A stretch of 64,000 nt of DNA from Microcaldota archaeon (GTDB taxonomy: Archaea > Micrarchaeota > Micrarchaeia > Micrarchaeales > CABMGC01), in contig JAJZLJ010000002.1 of the NCBI GenBank assembly GCA_021850625.1, positions 20,338 through 84,337 on the forward strand, written 5' to 3'. Both the position numbers and the translations under genes were made by a program. Shown here one piece after another: positions 50,520-59,407 of this stretch (the stretch's first letter is position 1; the number at the start of each line of letters is the position of its first letter). Below the pieces are notes generated by a model, which saw only the letters and a program-made list of their open reading frames with translations, was not told the DNA's origin and ran no database searches.

Positions 50520-52304
50520 ATGGAAAAAATTAGAAAAGATAAACTTGTTTTGCAATCTGCAATGGAGTTGTTGCTTACATACGGGTTAGCAGTTTTATTA
50601 ATTTCTATATTAATAATAACATTTTATGAGTTGGGAGTTTTTAATTTGAATCCCTCAACTTTAAATACGTGTGTTCCACAAACTGGTTTTCTATGCCAAA
50701 CGCAGGTGTTGATTAACAATGGAACATATTATGCTACAATTTCAGATTTAAAAAACTCCATTGAGATTGTAGGTACAGCTTGTTCAAATAGTTCTAATGT
50801 TCCTTCATCTAGTAGTTTTATATCATCTAATTTAAATCTTGTTGAAAATCAACAGGAGATATTAACATTTCAATGTCCATTAACTTCAAGAGTTATAGGA
50901 GCTTCGTTTAAAGGCAGTATTTGGATTAAATATAATGAGGGTGGAAATTATAACCTAATAAGTGAAATAGGAATAGTTTATGGCGTTATACATACAACAA
51001 ATCAATCAAGTAGCACTACAGTAACAATTAGCGTAGGACAATCAACTAGTTTGACATCGGTTTTTTCATCAAGTACATCGACTATATCAGGTTCAACAAC
51101 TACATATGAAACAACAATACCAACAAGCGTTTCTACAACTTCTAGTTCTACCAGCACAGTTAGTACGGTTATAACATCCCCAAGTACTATAACCTCTCCA
51201 AGTACAAGTGTAATAACCTCATCAACAACCTCCACTACAGTTAGTACAACAAGCAGCAGCACTACTACAATTAGCAGCTTCAGTCAAAATACATATTATA
51301 GTTATTCAGATGTTCTGCTTGTTTGTAATCCAAGCAGTGCCGAAAGTTTAGATGTATGTAAATATTTTTCAAATGCAAGAATATCTGAAGGATTTAATAT
51401 TTCAAATATATTGAATTTAACAGATATACCTACTTCTGAAACAGTAAATGATATTGTTACAAACTCAATACTATCACAAATAAAAACAAAAATTGCAACT
51501 AGTAGAAATATAAATTATATAGTAACTACGTATGGAGTACCGCTTATAGACTCTGTAGATAGCTATTCTATAGACGCATTGATAGCAAATAACTTAACTG
51601 ATGTTTATAATATTGTAAATAATCCGTATTATGGCGTAATAAACTCTTTTGGAAAGGGTAATCTTGAAAATAACACATTTTCTAGTTCTAAATACCATAT
51701 GTATGAAGTTACACGTTTGGATGGCCCTACACTTCAGAGCATTTATAATTTAATAAAGAATGCCAATAATGCCAGTGATTCTGCCAATCATGGATATGTT
51801 TTATTGAATAGTTATAGTACAAGTAGTACTTATCAGGAGTATGAATCTCTTTTTACCAATCCAGCCCTTACATTAAATAGTTTAAATGTAAATAATAAAG
51901 TAGTTAATACAAGTTTTATAATTAATGTAAAAAATCTTTCTGGATACGCATCATGGGGTTCTAATTGTGGCTGTAGTGCAGGTCAAAACTCAAGCAAATG
52001 GAATCTTACATTCGTACCTGGGGCCATAGGAGAAACCTTTGTTTCTACAGGAGCAAGGACATTGATACAGTATCCTTGGACTGGTGGACAATCTTTGATC
52101 TCAGATTTAGTCATGGATAATATAACCGGAATAAGCGGATATGTAAGTGAACCATATTTATCTGCTGTTGAAGATCTTGAACTCTTATTCCCTGGATATT
52201 TTGAAGGGCTTACATTGGCCGATAGTTATTACAATGCAATGCCGTATTTGGATTGGAAAAGTGTCGTGATAGGAGACCCTAAGGCACATATCACAACAAT
52301 ATAA
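50520..52304 (+). CDS. Class III signal pilin-like protein fused to a TIGR03790-type domain
   Basis: 594 aa. Class III-like signal LQSAMELLLTYGLAVLLISIL (about 11-32; ELL in place of EYL), the shared Cys-bearing pilin ectodomain (TCVPQTGFLCQTQV ... GSIWIKYNEGG, about 45-155), a Ser/Thr linker of about 100 residues (160-257), then a 335-residue domain. This domain has the features of TIGR03790: VLLVCNPSSAESLDVCKYF, NYIVTTYGVPL, NPYYG, VTRLDGPT, and a C-terminal VVIGDPKAHI. TIGR03790 is found in exported proteins of unknown function. The combination places it at the tip or surface of a pilus-like assembly. Confidence 0.75.
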   Translation: MEKIRKDKLVLQSAMELLLTYGLAVLLISILIITFYELGVFNLNPSTLNTCVPQTGFLCQTQVLINNGTYYATISDLKNSIEIVGTACSNSSNVPSSSSFISSNLNLVENQQEILTFQCPLTSRVIGASFKGSIWIKYNEGGNYNLISEIGIVYGVIHTTNQSSSTTVTISVGQSTSLTSVFSSSTSTISGSTTTYETTIPTSVSTTSSSTSTVSTVITSPSTITSPSTSVITSSTTSTTVSTTSSSTTTISSFSQNTYYSYSDVLLVCNPSSAESLDVCKYFSNARISEGFNISNILNLTDIPTSETVNDIVTNSILSQIKTKIATSRNINYIVTTYGVPLIDSVDSYSIDALIANNLTDVYNIVNNPYYGVINSFGKGNLENNTFSSSKYHMYEVTRLDGPTLQSIYNLIKNANNASDSANHGYVLLNSYSTSSTYQEYESLFTNPALTLNSLNVNNKVVNTSFIINVKNLSGYASWGSNCGCSAGQNSSKWNLTFVPGAIGETFVSTGARTLIQYPWTGGQSLISDLVMDNITGISGYVSEPYLSAVEDLELLFPGYFEGLTLADSYYNAMPYLDWKSVVIGDPKAHITTI

Positions 52305-52309
52305 AAAAT

Positions 52310-52419
52310 TGCCGTTGGTCGGATTTGAACCGACGACATTTCGGTATCTGAATTTATCAAACTTTTTTATTAAAAGTTTGTCTTCAGCCGAACGCTCTCC
52401 CGGACTGAGCTACAACGGC
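52310..52419 (-). tRNA. tRNA-Phe (GAA) with 36-nt intron
   Basis: Acceptor GCCGTTG/CAACGGC, D arm GCTC...GAGC, anticodon stem TTCGG/CCGAA, and T arm GTCGG-TTCAAAT-CCGAC. The anticodon GAA is followed by G37, then the intron (52346-52381), then A38. CTGAA of the 5' exon pairs with TTCAG near the intron 3' end, with 3-nt bulges GAC and ATA: a textbook bulge-helix-bulge for the archaeal splicing endonuclease. The intron itself folds as AAACTTTT/AAAAGTTT. Confidence 0.95.
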
Positions 52420-52485
52420 GCGTTGTATTGAGTTGTGCCTTTCTTTTTATAGCTTTAAATATTATAAAGATATACTTATAAATAT

Positions 52486-54051
52486 ATGGCAGAGAGTATG
52501 AGAGCGTTAAATGAATTTCCAGGAGTTATGCAGTATATAAATACTGATGGAATAGAGATGCGTGAGTATCAGGAAAATATAATTGACTCTATAAAAAGAA
52601 ATGGAAATACGCTAGTCGTGCTTCCTACAGGACTTGGAAAAACCTTGATAGGAATTATTAGTATAGCTTCGCAGCTTTCAGAGAACAAAAAAGCTATATT
52701 TCTTGCTCCTACAAAACCACTTGCTGAACAGCATTATAACAACTTTAAAAAGATCTTTAAAATAGATGAACAGGAATTGCTACTTTTAATAGGAACAGTT
52801 TCGAAGAAAAAAAGAGAGGCCATGGAGGAAAATGCAAAGATAATAGTGGCAACGCCACAGACCGTTGCAAATGACTTGAAAGATGCTACATTGTCTCTAG
52901 ATAACATAGGGCTTGTTGTCTTTGATGAGTGCCATAAAGCAGTAGGAAAATATGCTTACACATACATTGCAAATGAATGCAATATTAGAGGTATTAAAAT
53001 TTTAGGCCTTACAGCTTCGCCAGGAAGCAAAAAGGAAAAAATAATGGGGCTAGTAGAAGCGCTAAATATAAGGAATATAGAAGCACGCATAGCTAGTGAT
53101 CCAGACGTTTCAAGATATGTAAAACAGAAGTATACACATAATGTTCAGATTGATATGACCGATACCATAAGAAATATAGCTAAGCTTATTGAGCCAGAAG
53201 CTGAGGTTGCTCTTAGAAGCTTAAATAAGATGGGCTTCTTAAGATTCAAGCGTTTTGATAGAATACCTAAAGGAATATTAATAGATGCAGGCAATCAGAT
53301 AAGCAGGATAAATGCAGCTAATTATAGAATGGGGGCTATGTTTAGCTACGTTAAACTTCTTAATCTAAGCCACGCTTATGAATTATTGACAATAGAAGGG
53401 CTTTATCCATTTTTAACTTATATGAAAGCTATGCAAAATAAAGAAAACAAAAGCCGCAGCGTAGAAAACATACTTGCAAATAAAAATATAATTAAAGCAG
53501 TAGAGTTAGCTGAACAAGCAATTAAGAGAGGAGAGGAGCATGGAAAGATAATAGCTCTGATAGATATAATAAGAAAATATAGAGGAAAAGGCGTTATAGT
53601 CTTTGCACAATATCGTTCAACAATAAAGATGATTGTAGAATATTTAATAAACAATGATCTTCCTGCAAAAGCATTCGTTGGCAAAAAAGAAGGCGTAACT
53701 CAGGAAATGCAGAAAAATATAATACAAGAGTTTAGAGAAAGAAAATTTGATATTCTTGTTGCAAGTTCTATAGCTGAAGAAGGTCTAGACATACCAAATG
53801 TTGATGCCGTAATATTTTATGAACCAATACCTAGTGAGATAAGAAATATTCAAAGGAAAGGGAGAACAGGTAGATTCAGAGATGGAGAGATATATATTTT
53901 AATAGCTAGAGATACTAAAGATGAGGTATATAGTTATATATCTGCACAGAGGGAAAGGAAGATGCTTGCGATTATAAACAAAATAAACAATGAACTAACC
54001 AGTAAAATAAGAGCAGCTGGACAGTCGACATTGGGTGGTTCTAATGCTTAA
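52486..54051 (+). CDS. hef: Hef/FANCM-type superfamily 2 helicase without the nuclease domain
   Basis: 521 aa. Repair helicase acting at stalled forks. Motifs in order: YQENIIDSIKRNGNTLVVLPTGLGKT split by motif Q/I, VFDECHKA (DECH), TASPG, a helical insert (about 215-330) typical of Hef/MDA5-like helicases, then FAQYRSTIKMIVEYL, ASSIAEEGLDIP and QRKGRTGR. Euryarchaeal Hef (about 750 aa) carries an XPF-type nuclease at the C-terminus. Here the protein ends about 35 residues after motif VI, as in the helicase-only Hef of Thermoplasma-like archaea. Overlaps the antiporter gene by 8 bp. Confidence 0.88.
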   Translation: MAESMRALNEFPGVMQYINTDGIEMREYQENIIDSIKRNGNTLVVLPTGLGKTLIGIISIASQLSENKKAIFLAPTKPLAEQHYNNFKKIFKIDEQELLLLIGTVSKKKREAMEENAKIIVATPQTVANDLKDATLSLDNIGLVVFDECHKAVGKYAYTYIANECNIRGIKILGLTASPGSKKEKIMGLVEALNIRNIEARIASDPDVSRYVKQKYTHNVQIDMTDTIRNIAKLIEPEAEVALRSLNKMGFLRFKRFDRIPKGILIDAGNQISRINAANYRMGAMFSYVKLLNLSHAYELLTIEGLYPFLTYMKAMQNKENKSRSVENILANKNIIKAVELAEQAIKRGEEHGKIIALIDIIRKYRGKGVIVFAQYRSTIKMIVEYLINNDLPAKAFVGKKEGVTQEMQKNIIQEFRERKFDILVASSIAEEGLDIPNVDAVIFYEPIPSEIRNIQRKGRTGRFRDGEIYILIARDTKDEVYSYISAQRERKMLAIINKINNELTSKIRAAGQSTLGGSNA

Positions 54052-55303
54052 TGTTACTGAACTTTTTCTTATCTTTTCTGGTGTAGTGTTTCTAGGATTT
54101 ATACTTAACTCACTTTTTTACAAATTACGAATATTAGTTACCTTGCCACTTATGATTATAGGAGTCTTAATAGGCCCTATATTTCATTTAATCGTGCCTC
54201 AAGGAAGCAGCGTTCTTCTTGATATATCTTCTTTGGTTAGTGCAATAGCCATAGCATTCATACTTTTTGATGTTGGACTAAGGATAGATATTTCAGAGCT
54301 AGAGCTCTTTAAATCTATAAGATTCTTCCTTCCATTGGCCATAGTTACAGGAATACTTCTCGGAATAGTAATAGGATTACTTACCGGATGGAATCCCATC
54401 TTATCATTCATAATAGGATTCGCGCTTGCAGGACCTAGTTCTGCAATATTTCCAACATTAAGTAGAATAGCCAGAATAAATACAAGATTGAAAAATCTAC
54501 TGGTTTTTGAAAGTGTTGCTTCTGATTCGGTGCAGCTTATAATACCGTTAATACTTATCTCCTTGCTTGAGACAAACACCTTCTCCGCATATGGAATAGC
54601 ATCAAGCATCTTCTATTTTTTTGTTCTTTCAACTATATTGGGGATAGTCCTTGCCTTTTTCTGGACCTTTATACTACAGATATTTCACGAGTATAGCAAG
54701 GAGTATTCATGGATGCTTACCATTACATTGGTCATAGCAAGTTATGGTATTGCCCAATTTCTTGGATTAAACGGTGCGGTAGCTGTCTTCGTATTTGGAA
54801 TAATATTTTCAAATCTTCCTAAGCTTTTCAAGAACTTTGATAAATATTTTTACGATGTAAGACCAGAATTTAGTCATATAACAGATTATCAAAAGGAGAT
54901 AACATTTTTCATAAGCACCTTCTTTTTTGTATATATTGGTGCTATTTTAAGTTTTAACACTGGAGAGCTTTCCTTAAGTTATATAATAGAAATTGGGATA
55001 ATATTGTCTCTTATAATACTTGCAATAAGAAGATTATCTATGCCGGTACTTGAAGAGTTCTTTACTAATAAAGGGAAGAAAAGCAGTGAACGTATACTCT
55101 CAACCTTTGACATTGCAAGAGGGCTCTCTCCAATAATCATAGCGTTGCTCTTAGCATCAAGTACTATATCAATAGATGTTGCAGCGGTTCTTGGATTGAT
55201 ATTTATAACTGTATTTATAACCAATGTAATAGAGTCTATAGGTATTTTCTTTTATGCTGGAGCTGCAAATAGAGAAAAGAAAAATCAAGAACTTCAAGCC
55301 TGA
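54044..55303 (+). CDS. Cation/proton antiporter (CPA family, NhaP/Kef-type membrane part)
   Basis: 419 aa, about 11-12 membrane helices. Helix marks include IAFILFDVGLRIDI (the TM3-4 region), GFALAGPSSAIFPTLSRI (the helix-break region where NhaP-type proteins have TDP/xSAI), and ESVASDSVQLIIPLILIS with the Asp used for ion binding. The C-terminal regulatory domain is absent. ATG 54044 lies inside the end of the helicase gene (ATGCTTAA) with GGTGG upstream, so translation is coupled. Probably Na+ or K+/H+ exchange for pH control; ion not decidable. Confidence 0.85.
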   Translation: MLNVTELFLIFSGVVFLGFILNSLFYKLRILVTLPLMIIGVLIGPIFHLIVPQGSSVLLDISSLVSAIAIAFILFDVGLRIDISELELFKSIRFFLPLAIVTGILLGIVIGLLTGWNPILSFIIGFALAGPSSAIFPTLSRIARINTRLKNLLVFESVASDSVQLIIPLILISLLETNTFSAYGIASSIFYFFVLSTILGIVLAFFWTFILQIFHEYSKEYSWMLTITLVIASYGIAQFLGLNGAVAVFVFGIIFSNLPKLFKNFDKYFYDVRPEFSHITDYQKEITFFISTFFFVYIGAILSFNTGELSLSYIIEIGIILSLIILAIRRLSMPVLEEFFTNKGKKSSERILSTFDIARGLSPIIIALLLASSTISIDVAAVLGLIFITVFITNVIESIGIFFYAGAANREKKNQELQA

Positions 55304-55402
55304 TATCCTCTCATGACTAAAGGTAACGCTTGTAATTTTTATATTTTTATCTAATTTTTATATATTTTTATTTTTTATCAAAATGTACTTTTCAAAAATA
55401 AG

Positions 55403-55816
55403 CTATAACTTCTTTTTATATAAATATACTGAAAGTATGAAAAGAGTAATTGTTATCAAATGAACCGCAGTACAGTACTCGCATATGTTTCCAACCATAT
55501 ATTCCGAATAAAGAAAATATACAATGCCTATAACTCCGATTCCGTTTAAAAATACCTTGGCAAAGATATCTTTAATAAAATAAAGAACAATTAATTCAGC
55601 TATAAAAAATGCTATGCCATATACGGCAACTGGTATTCCAAAAATATATCCATATGGACTGTTAATTACGTTATTGCAGTTTATCAGTCCGGATGTAGAA
55701 CATGCAAGAGGCACTCCCAAAAAGTGATATGTAGTAAGATATATTGAAATGAGCAATCCAAGTATGGCAAGTATGACCATTGCCCCTTTTTTGCTCTTTA
55801 ATTTTATCTTATTCAT
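55403..55816 (-). CDS. VKOR-family disulfide-forming membrane enzyme
   Basis: 137 aa, four helices. The loop Cys pair (LACSTSGLINCNNVI) and the active-site pair (GNICEYCTAVH) are those of bacterial/archaeal vitamin K epoxide reductase homologues, which reoxidise a DsbA-like partner using a quinone. It shares one base with the upstream thioredoxin-like gene (55816), so the pair is one operon and very probably one pathway. It follows the expected order: thiol oxidase substrate protein first, then VKOR. Confidence 0.92.
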   Translation of the reverse strand: MNKIKLKSKKGAMVILAILGLLISIYLTTYHFLGVPLACSTSGLINCNNVINSPYGYIFGIPVAVYGIAFFIAELIVLYFIKDIFAKVFLNGIGVIGIVYFLYSEYMVGNICEYCTAVHLITITLFILSVYLYKKKL

Positions 55817-56673
55817 TATGACAATCTCTCTATATTTTTAACATACTGCTGTGAACAGACGTTGCTTGGTGTATTATTATCTGCTTCGCAAATCTTTGTT
55901 GTGATAAGATTGGCTGATCCTATTATAGACTGTGATTGTATTGTGGAACTGTTATAAATATCTGAGATTACAGTACTCCAGTTAAGAGTATCCAGAACTG
56001 TTAAAGGATCATATGTTGCTCCGATTAATGCGCTTGTATTTGCAAATAATATAAATGGAATACTGCCCTGGCCGTCGTATTGCGACTGCAGAGCTTCCTC
56101 AGCGGGGGTTGGAGTTTGTAGGGGTTTATAACTATTTCCTGATGGCTGGTTTGTTGTTTGCTCAACACCCACAAATGAGATATAATTGCTCGTATAAGTA
56201 GAGTTATAAAATGTAAAGGTAGGAGTTGATGGGGAATAATCGCTTGCGGAGGATGTCATATAATGAAGATTTGAGAAGTTGCCAAATCTTGATAGTGCGA
56301 TTACAAATGCCCATCGCATAGCTGCACAGTATGGACAGTAATCTGCACCTAAATACAAAATCTCTGGTTTTCCATTAAGCATAAGTATAGTAGTGTTTTT
56401 TATTGGAATTAGTCCGGAATATGAAGCAGTTCCGATTCCTATTTGATTATTCAAAGAATTAGGAGTATTAAGTTTTAGTAAAACAGACTGTGGAACTTGT
56501 ATATTATCATATGAAATCTCTGTTTTTGTTGTGGCTGAATTATTTGAAAATGTAAATATGGCAAGTAAGCCTACCACAATTAAGACAGCAAGAAGTATTG
56601 CATATATCAATATACGTTTCGTACCTTTGTCATTCGAATTAGCTTTTTGTGAAACTTCAGTTTGTTGTTCCAT
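55816..56673 (-). CDS. Membrane-anchored thioredoxin-like protein (DUF929), DsbA-type partner of VKOR
   Basis: 285 aa. N-terminal anchor ([22 protein letters not shown]), a linker, then [33 protein letters not shown] with a CPYC redox motif (about residue 112), and the DUF929 pattern [21 protein letters not shown] second Cys pair ([10 protein letters not shown] and SNVCSQQ) is near the C-terminus. It should act outside the membrane, oxidising Cys of exported proteins and being recharged by VKOR. The window encodes many such clients (pilin ectodomains, 58213, 29560). Confidence 0.88.
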   Translation of the reverse strand: MEQQTEVSQKANSNDKGTKRILIYAILLAVLIVVGLLAIFTFSNNSATTKTEISYDNIQVPQSVLLKLNTPNSLNNQIGIGTASYSGLIPIKNTTILMLNGKPEILYLGADYCPYCAAMRWAFVIALSRFGNFSNLHYMTSSASDYSPSTPTFTFYNSTYTSNYISFVGVEQTTNQPSGNSYKPLQTPTPAEEALQSQYDGQGSIPFILFANTSALIGATYDPLTVLDTLNWSTVISDIYNSSTIQSQSIIGSANLITTKICEADNNTPSNVCSQQYVKNIERLS

Positions 56674-56797
56674 TTTATCAACAATATTATAACTTATTTT
56701 TATTAATCATAAAATAATATTTATAATTTGAAATATTACAATAATTAATCAAATATATATTCTCATAACTATTTATAATACTTCTTATAAATATAAA

Positions 56798-58216
56798 TTA
56801 CAAGTCTTTATCTTTTAATTCTTTAATTATTATCTTAATAATTGTTGTTTTATCTGAGACTTCTGATAATTTTATGCTTGCAGCTGAGTCATGCCCTCCT
56901 CCAGCTTCAACATCATCTTCATAGTTTAGCTTGAGATTTGCTATTATTCCCAGAATGTTTACTTTGGTTGCTATTTTTTTATCTATGCGAATAGAGATAT
57001 AGACTCCGAAATGCAAAAGAAGTATACATGGAATACTGTTTTTTAATGTTAGTCCATCAAGAAGCTTTGATGAAAATCTACCTGGAAGAGGATACCTACT
57101 CTCTCTATTTCTAAATAAAGAGAAATCAGAAACATAAATGTTAAAGCTTTTTGATTTATAAAGTTTTATTTTTTTAATAGCGCCATCTACTGTTTCGTCC
57201 ATCTTGGCCTTTGCAAAATTTACAAGAGAATCGTATCTCTTTTTGTCATTGACTAGCTCATGCAGTTCTAGAGGTGTTATATTTTTTGAGCCTGCGCCGG
57301 TTATACTTGGATCACTAGTTATCATATCTAAAAATGCAGATAGATCTGCACCAGGCTTTGAGGTATTTGCATATATGCTATAATCACCTATCAATGACGC
57401 ATTTTCTATCTCTTTTAATTCTTTTCCTGAAAGCAAATATGCAAAGATGCAGCACAAAAGGCCAGCTGTAATGTTTGAATCTCCTCCAAAGTTCCATGGA
57501 TTTATATAATTTGTTATTAATGAACCATCAAAACCTTCTTCAATTGGATGATGATCTAACCAGATCATATCAAAGTGTTCAGATGCTTTTTTTATAGCCT
57601 TTACGCTTTGTGATGAGGTTCCGAAATCTGCTATAAACAACAATGGTTTTTCAACGCATGAATATGAAGAGATATGAGTTATATCGTATATTGCATCTCC
57701 TAGTTCATATACGACTGTTTTCTGCATTAACCAGAGTATATTAGGCGTGTATTTTATATTAAAAGCATCTAAGATTGAAATAATTCCCAAATATAATGCA
57801 TATGCCGATGAGGAGCCGTCTGCATCGTTATGAAACCGCATTATTATTGGAGAACCCATTATTAATTTTTTAATAAGGAGTTTTGCTGCGTTAATTAAGT
57901 GAGGGGTGAATTTTGATATAGCTAAATCAATCTCTTTTATGGTATTTGGATATTCTCGTTCAATGAAATAAGAGGAGATGGTAGTTTCATATATTTCAGC
58001 TAATTCCTTTGAAAGATTATCGTTAGATGTTTTTTTTATTATTTCATTATTTGAATCAAGGCTAATGTGATCGCCAAGCGTTATTAGAGCTTTTGTTTCT
58101 AATTCATGAAAAGTAGGTTTACCATTGTTAAGACTAGCTAACGTGTATCTTTTTGTATTGCTTATAGATTTGAAACGAGTTATTATACCTTCCACACCGC
58201 CACCTATTGTTATCAT
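56798..58216 (-). CDS. DHH/DHHA1 phosphoesterase (RecJ/GAN-related)
   Basis: 472 aa. DHH motifs: MRFHNDADGSSSAYAL, LLFIADFGTSS, WLDHHPIEEG and NFGGDSNITAGLLC, with the C-terminal DHHA1 motif AGGGHDSAASIKLS. A preceding segment (residues 1-60) looks like a small OB/S1-like domain. Archaeal members include GAN (GINS-associated nuclease) and RecJ-like exonucleases; which one this is cannot be told without GINS linkage. It overlaps the upstream anchored Cys-rich gene by 4 bp. Confidence 0.88.
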   Translation of the reverse strand: MITIGGGVEGIITRFKSISNTKRYTLASLNNGKPTFHELETKALITLGDHISLDSNNEIIKKTSNDNLSKELAEIYETTISSYFIEREYPNTIKEIDLAISKFTPHLINAAKLLIKKLIMGSPIIMRFHNDADGSSSAYALYLGIISILDAFNIKYTPNILWLMQKTVVYELGDAIYDITHISSYSCVEKPLLFIADFGTSSQSVKAIKKASEHFDMIWLDHHPIEEGFDGSLITNYINPWNFGGDSNITAGLLCCIFAYLLSGKELKEIENASLIGDYSIYANTSKPGADLSAFLDMITSDPSITGAGSKNITPLELHELVNDKKRYDSLVNFAKAKMDETVDGAIKKIKLYKSKSFNIYVSDFSLFRNRESRYPLPGRFSSKLLDGLTLKNSIPCILLLHFGVYISIRIDKKIATKVNILGIIANLKLNYEDDVEAGGGHDSAASIKLSEVSDKTTIIKIIIKELKDKDL

Positions 58217-59391
58217 GAAGTGTTTTGTGTTATTGCAGAAACGCAGGCGCTATTTTCGCTTGCGTTTAAAATGTAAGAACAATAATTAGTATCGTTATAT
58301 GCCTTTGCTATTATATAATAGCATTGGTATTTTACCGTTAAATTTGAATTAGGACATGAGGTAATATTCTTTTCTGCAACGGATTTTATTATTGACTGTA
58401 TGTTTGAGCAGTATGCATTGTTTCCATTAGAGTAATTTGCACAGCTTTGCCCTATAATTGAAAAGTTGAATTTAGTTAGATTTAGTAGAGTTTTATTTTG
58501 AGATATAGTTTTATTTGAGATATTATTTTCTGTGTTATTTGATTTGAATAAAGAGGTGCACATACTTGAGATTGTTTGATTTTGTATCTTTGCGCAATAA
58601 GTAGTATTTCCAGAGGTGGTAATTGCTGCAAAATAACAGATATCACTAGGACTATAAGTAGTGTTTTGTATTGATTCTAGGTAACTTATTGGGGAAATTA
58701 AATTAAAATTAATGGAGTTGTTAGTGTTTGGCAGCAGAGTTATTTGAGAATCAGTTAATATTTTACTTGAAATTGTTTTATTTGCAACGGTGCTCATATC
58801 TTTACAGTATGATATATTTCCAGTTTTTAATGCAAGATTTATATTTAATGATTCATTACATAATGAAGAGGCATTTGTATTATTCGTAGAATAACATGCC
58901 AGCGTATTGTTGTCTTTAATCGCAACTAATGAAAGGCAGTAATCAAGATCGCTAGCATTTAAATCAAGGCAAACGCTGCCGGAATTTGATGTATATGCTA
59001 TATAATTTGTACAGTCTGACACGTATGAAGAACCAGATGCTACGCATAAAGATTCATTTAAAGTTTTTTCAGCTATATAACTTGTACATTGACCTTGAAG
59101 AGAAGATGGAAGATAATTACATAATGATGGTGCACTCTGATTCTCTGCGGTTAAAAGTATGCAGTTATTCTTATAAGAAGATAAAATAATATTATTGCAG
59201 TTTGTTATTGAATTCGAAGATGAGTAAGTATCGTTGCTTACAAATACAGTGAGTAGAATTACTAATATTAAAAGTACAGCTGCAGCTACAAAGTAAGCTT
59301 TGAGTTGGCTATGTCTTTTGACAAAATTCTCCCATATGTTTCCCAATTTACTTTCAGAATCCAGGTAATTACCAATTATTATTTTTAGCAT
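58213..59391 (-). CDS. Anchored exported protein with Cys-repeat units
   Basis: 392 aa. A cytoplasmic basic N-terminus of about 33 residues and one membrane helix (AYFVAAAVLLILVILLTVFV) precede an outside region with roughly 24 Cys. These fall in repeating units of the form xxLCxxL...xxxCxxYIA (SLCNYLPSS, SLCVASGSS, VCLDLNASD, TYCAKIQNQ), about 30-35 residues each. All-helical repeats with internal disulfides are likely. Function unknown. Translation of the DHH gene is coupled to it (4-bp overlap). Confidence 0.6.
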   Translation of the reverse strand: MLKIIIGNYLDSESKLGNIWENFVKRHSQLKAYFVAAAVLLILVILLTVFVSNDTYSSSNSITNCNNIILSSYKNNCILLTAENQSAPSLCNYLPSSLQGQCTSYIAEKTLNESLCVASGSSYVSDCTNYIAYTSNSGSVCLDLNASDLDYCLSLVAIKDNNTLACYSTNNTNASSLCNESLNINLALKTGNISYCKDMSTVANKTISSKILTDSQITLLPNTNNSINFNLISPISYLESIQNTTYSPSDICYFAAITTSGNTTYCAKIQNQTISSMCTSLFKSNNTENNISNKTISQNKTLLNLTKFNFSIIGQSCANYSNGNNAYCSNIQSIIKSVAEKNITSCPNSNLTVKYQCYYIIAKAYNDTNYCSYILNASENSACVSAITQNTS

Positions 59392-59407
59392 ATATAGATA
59401 TATTTAT

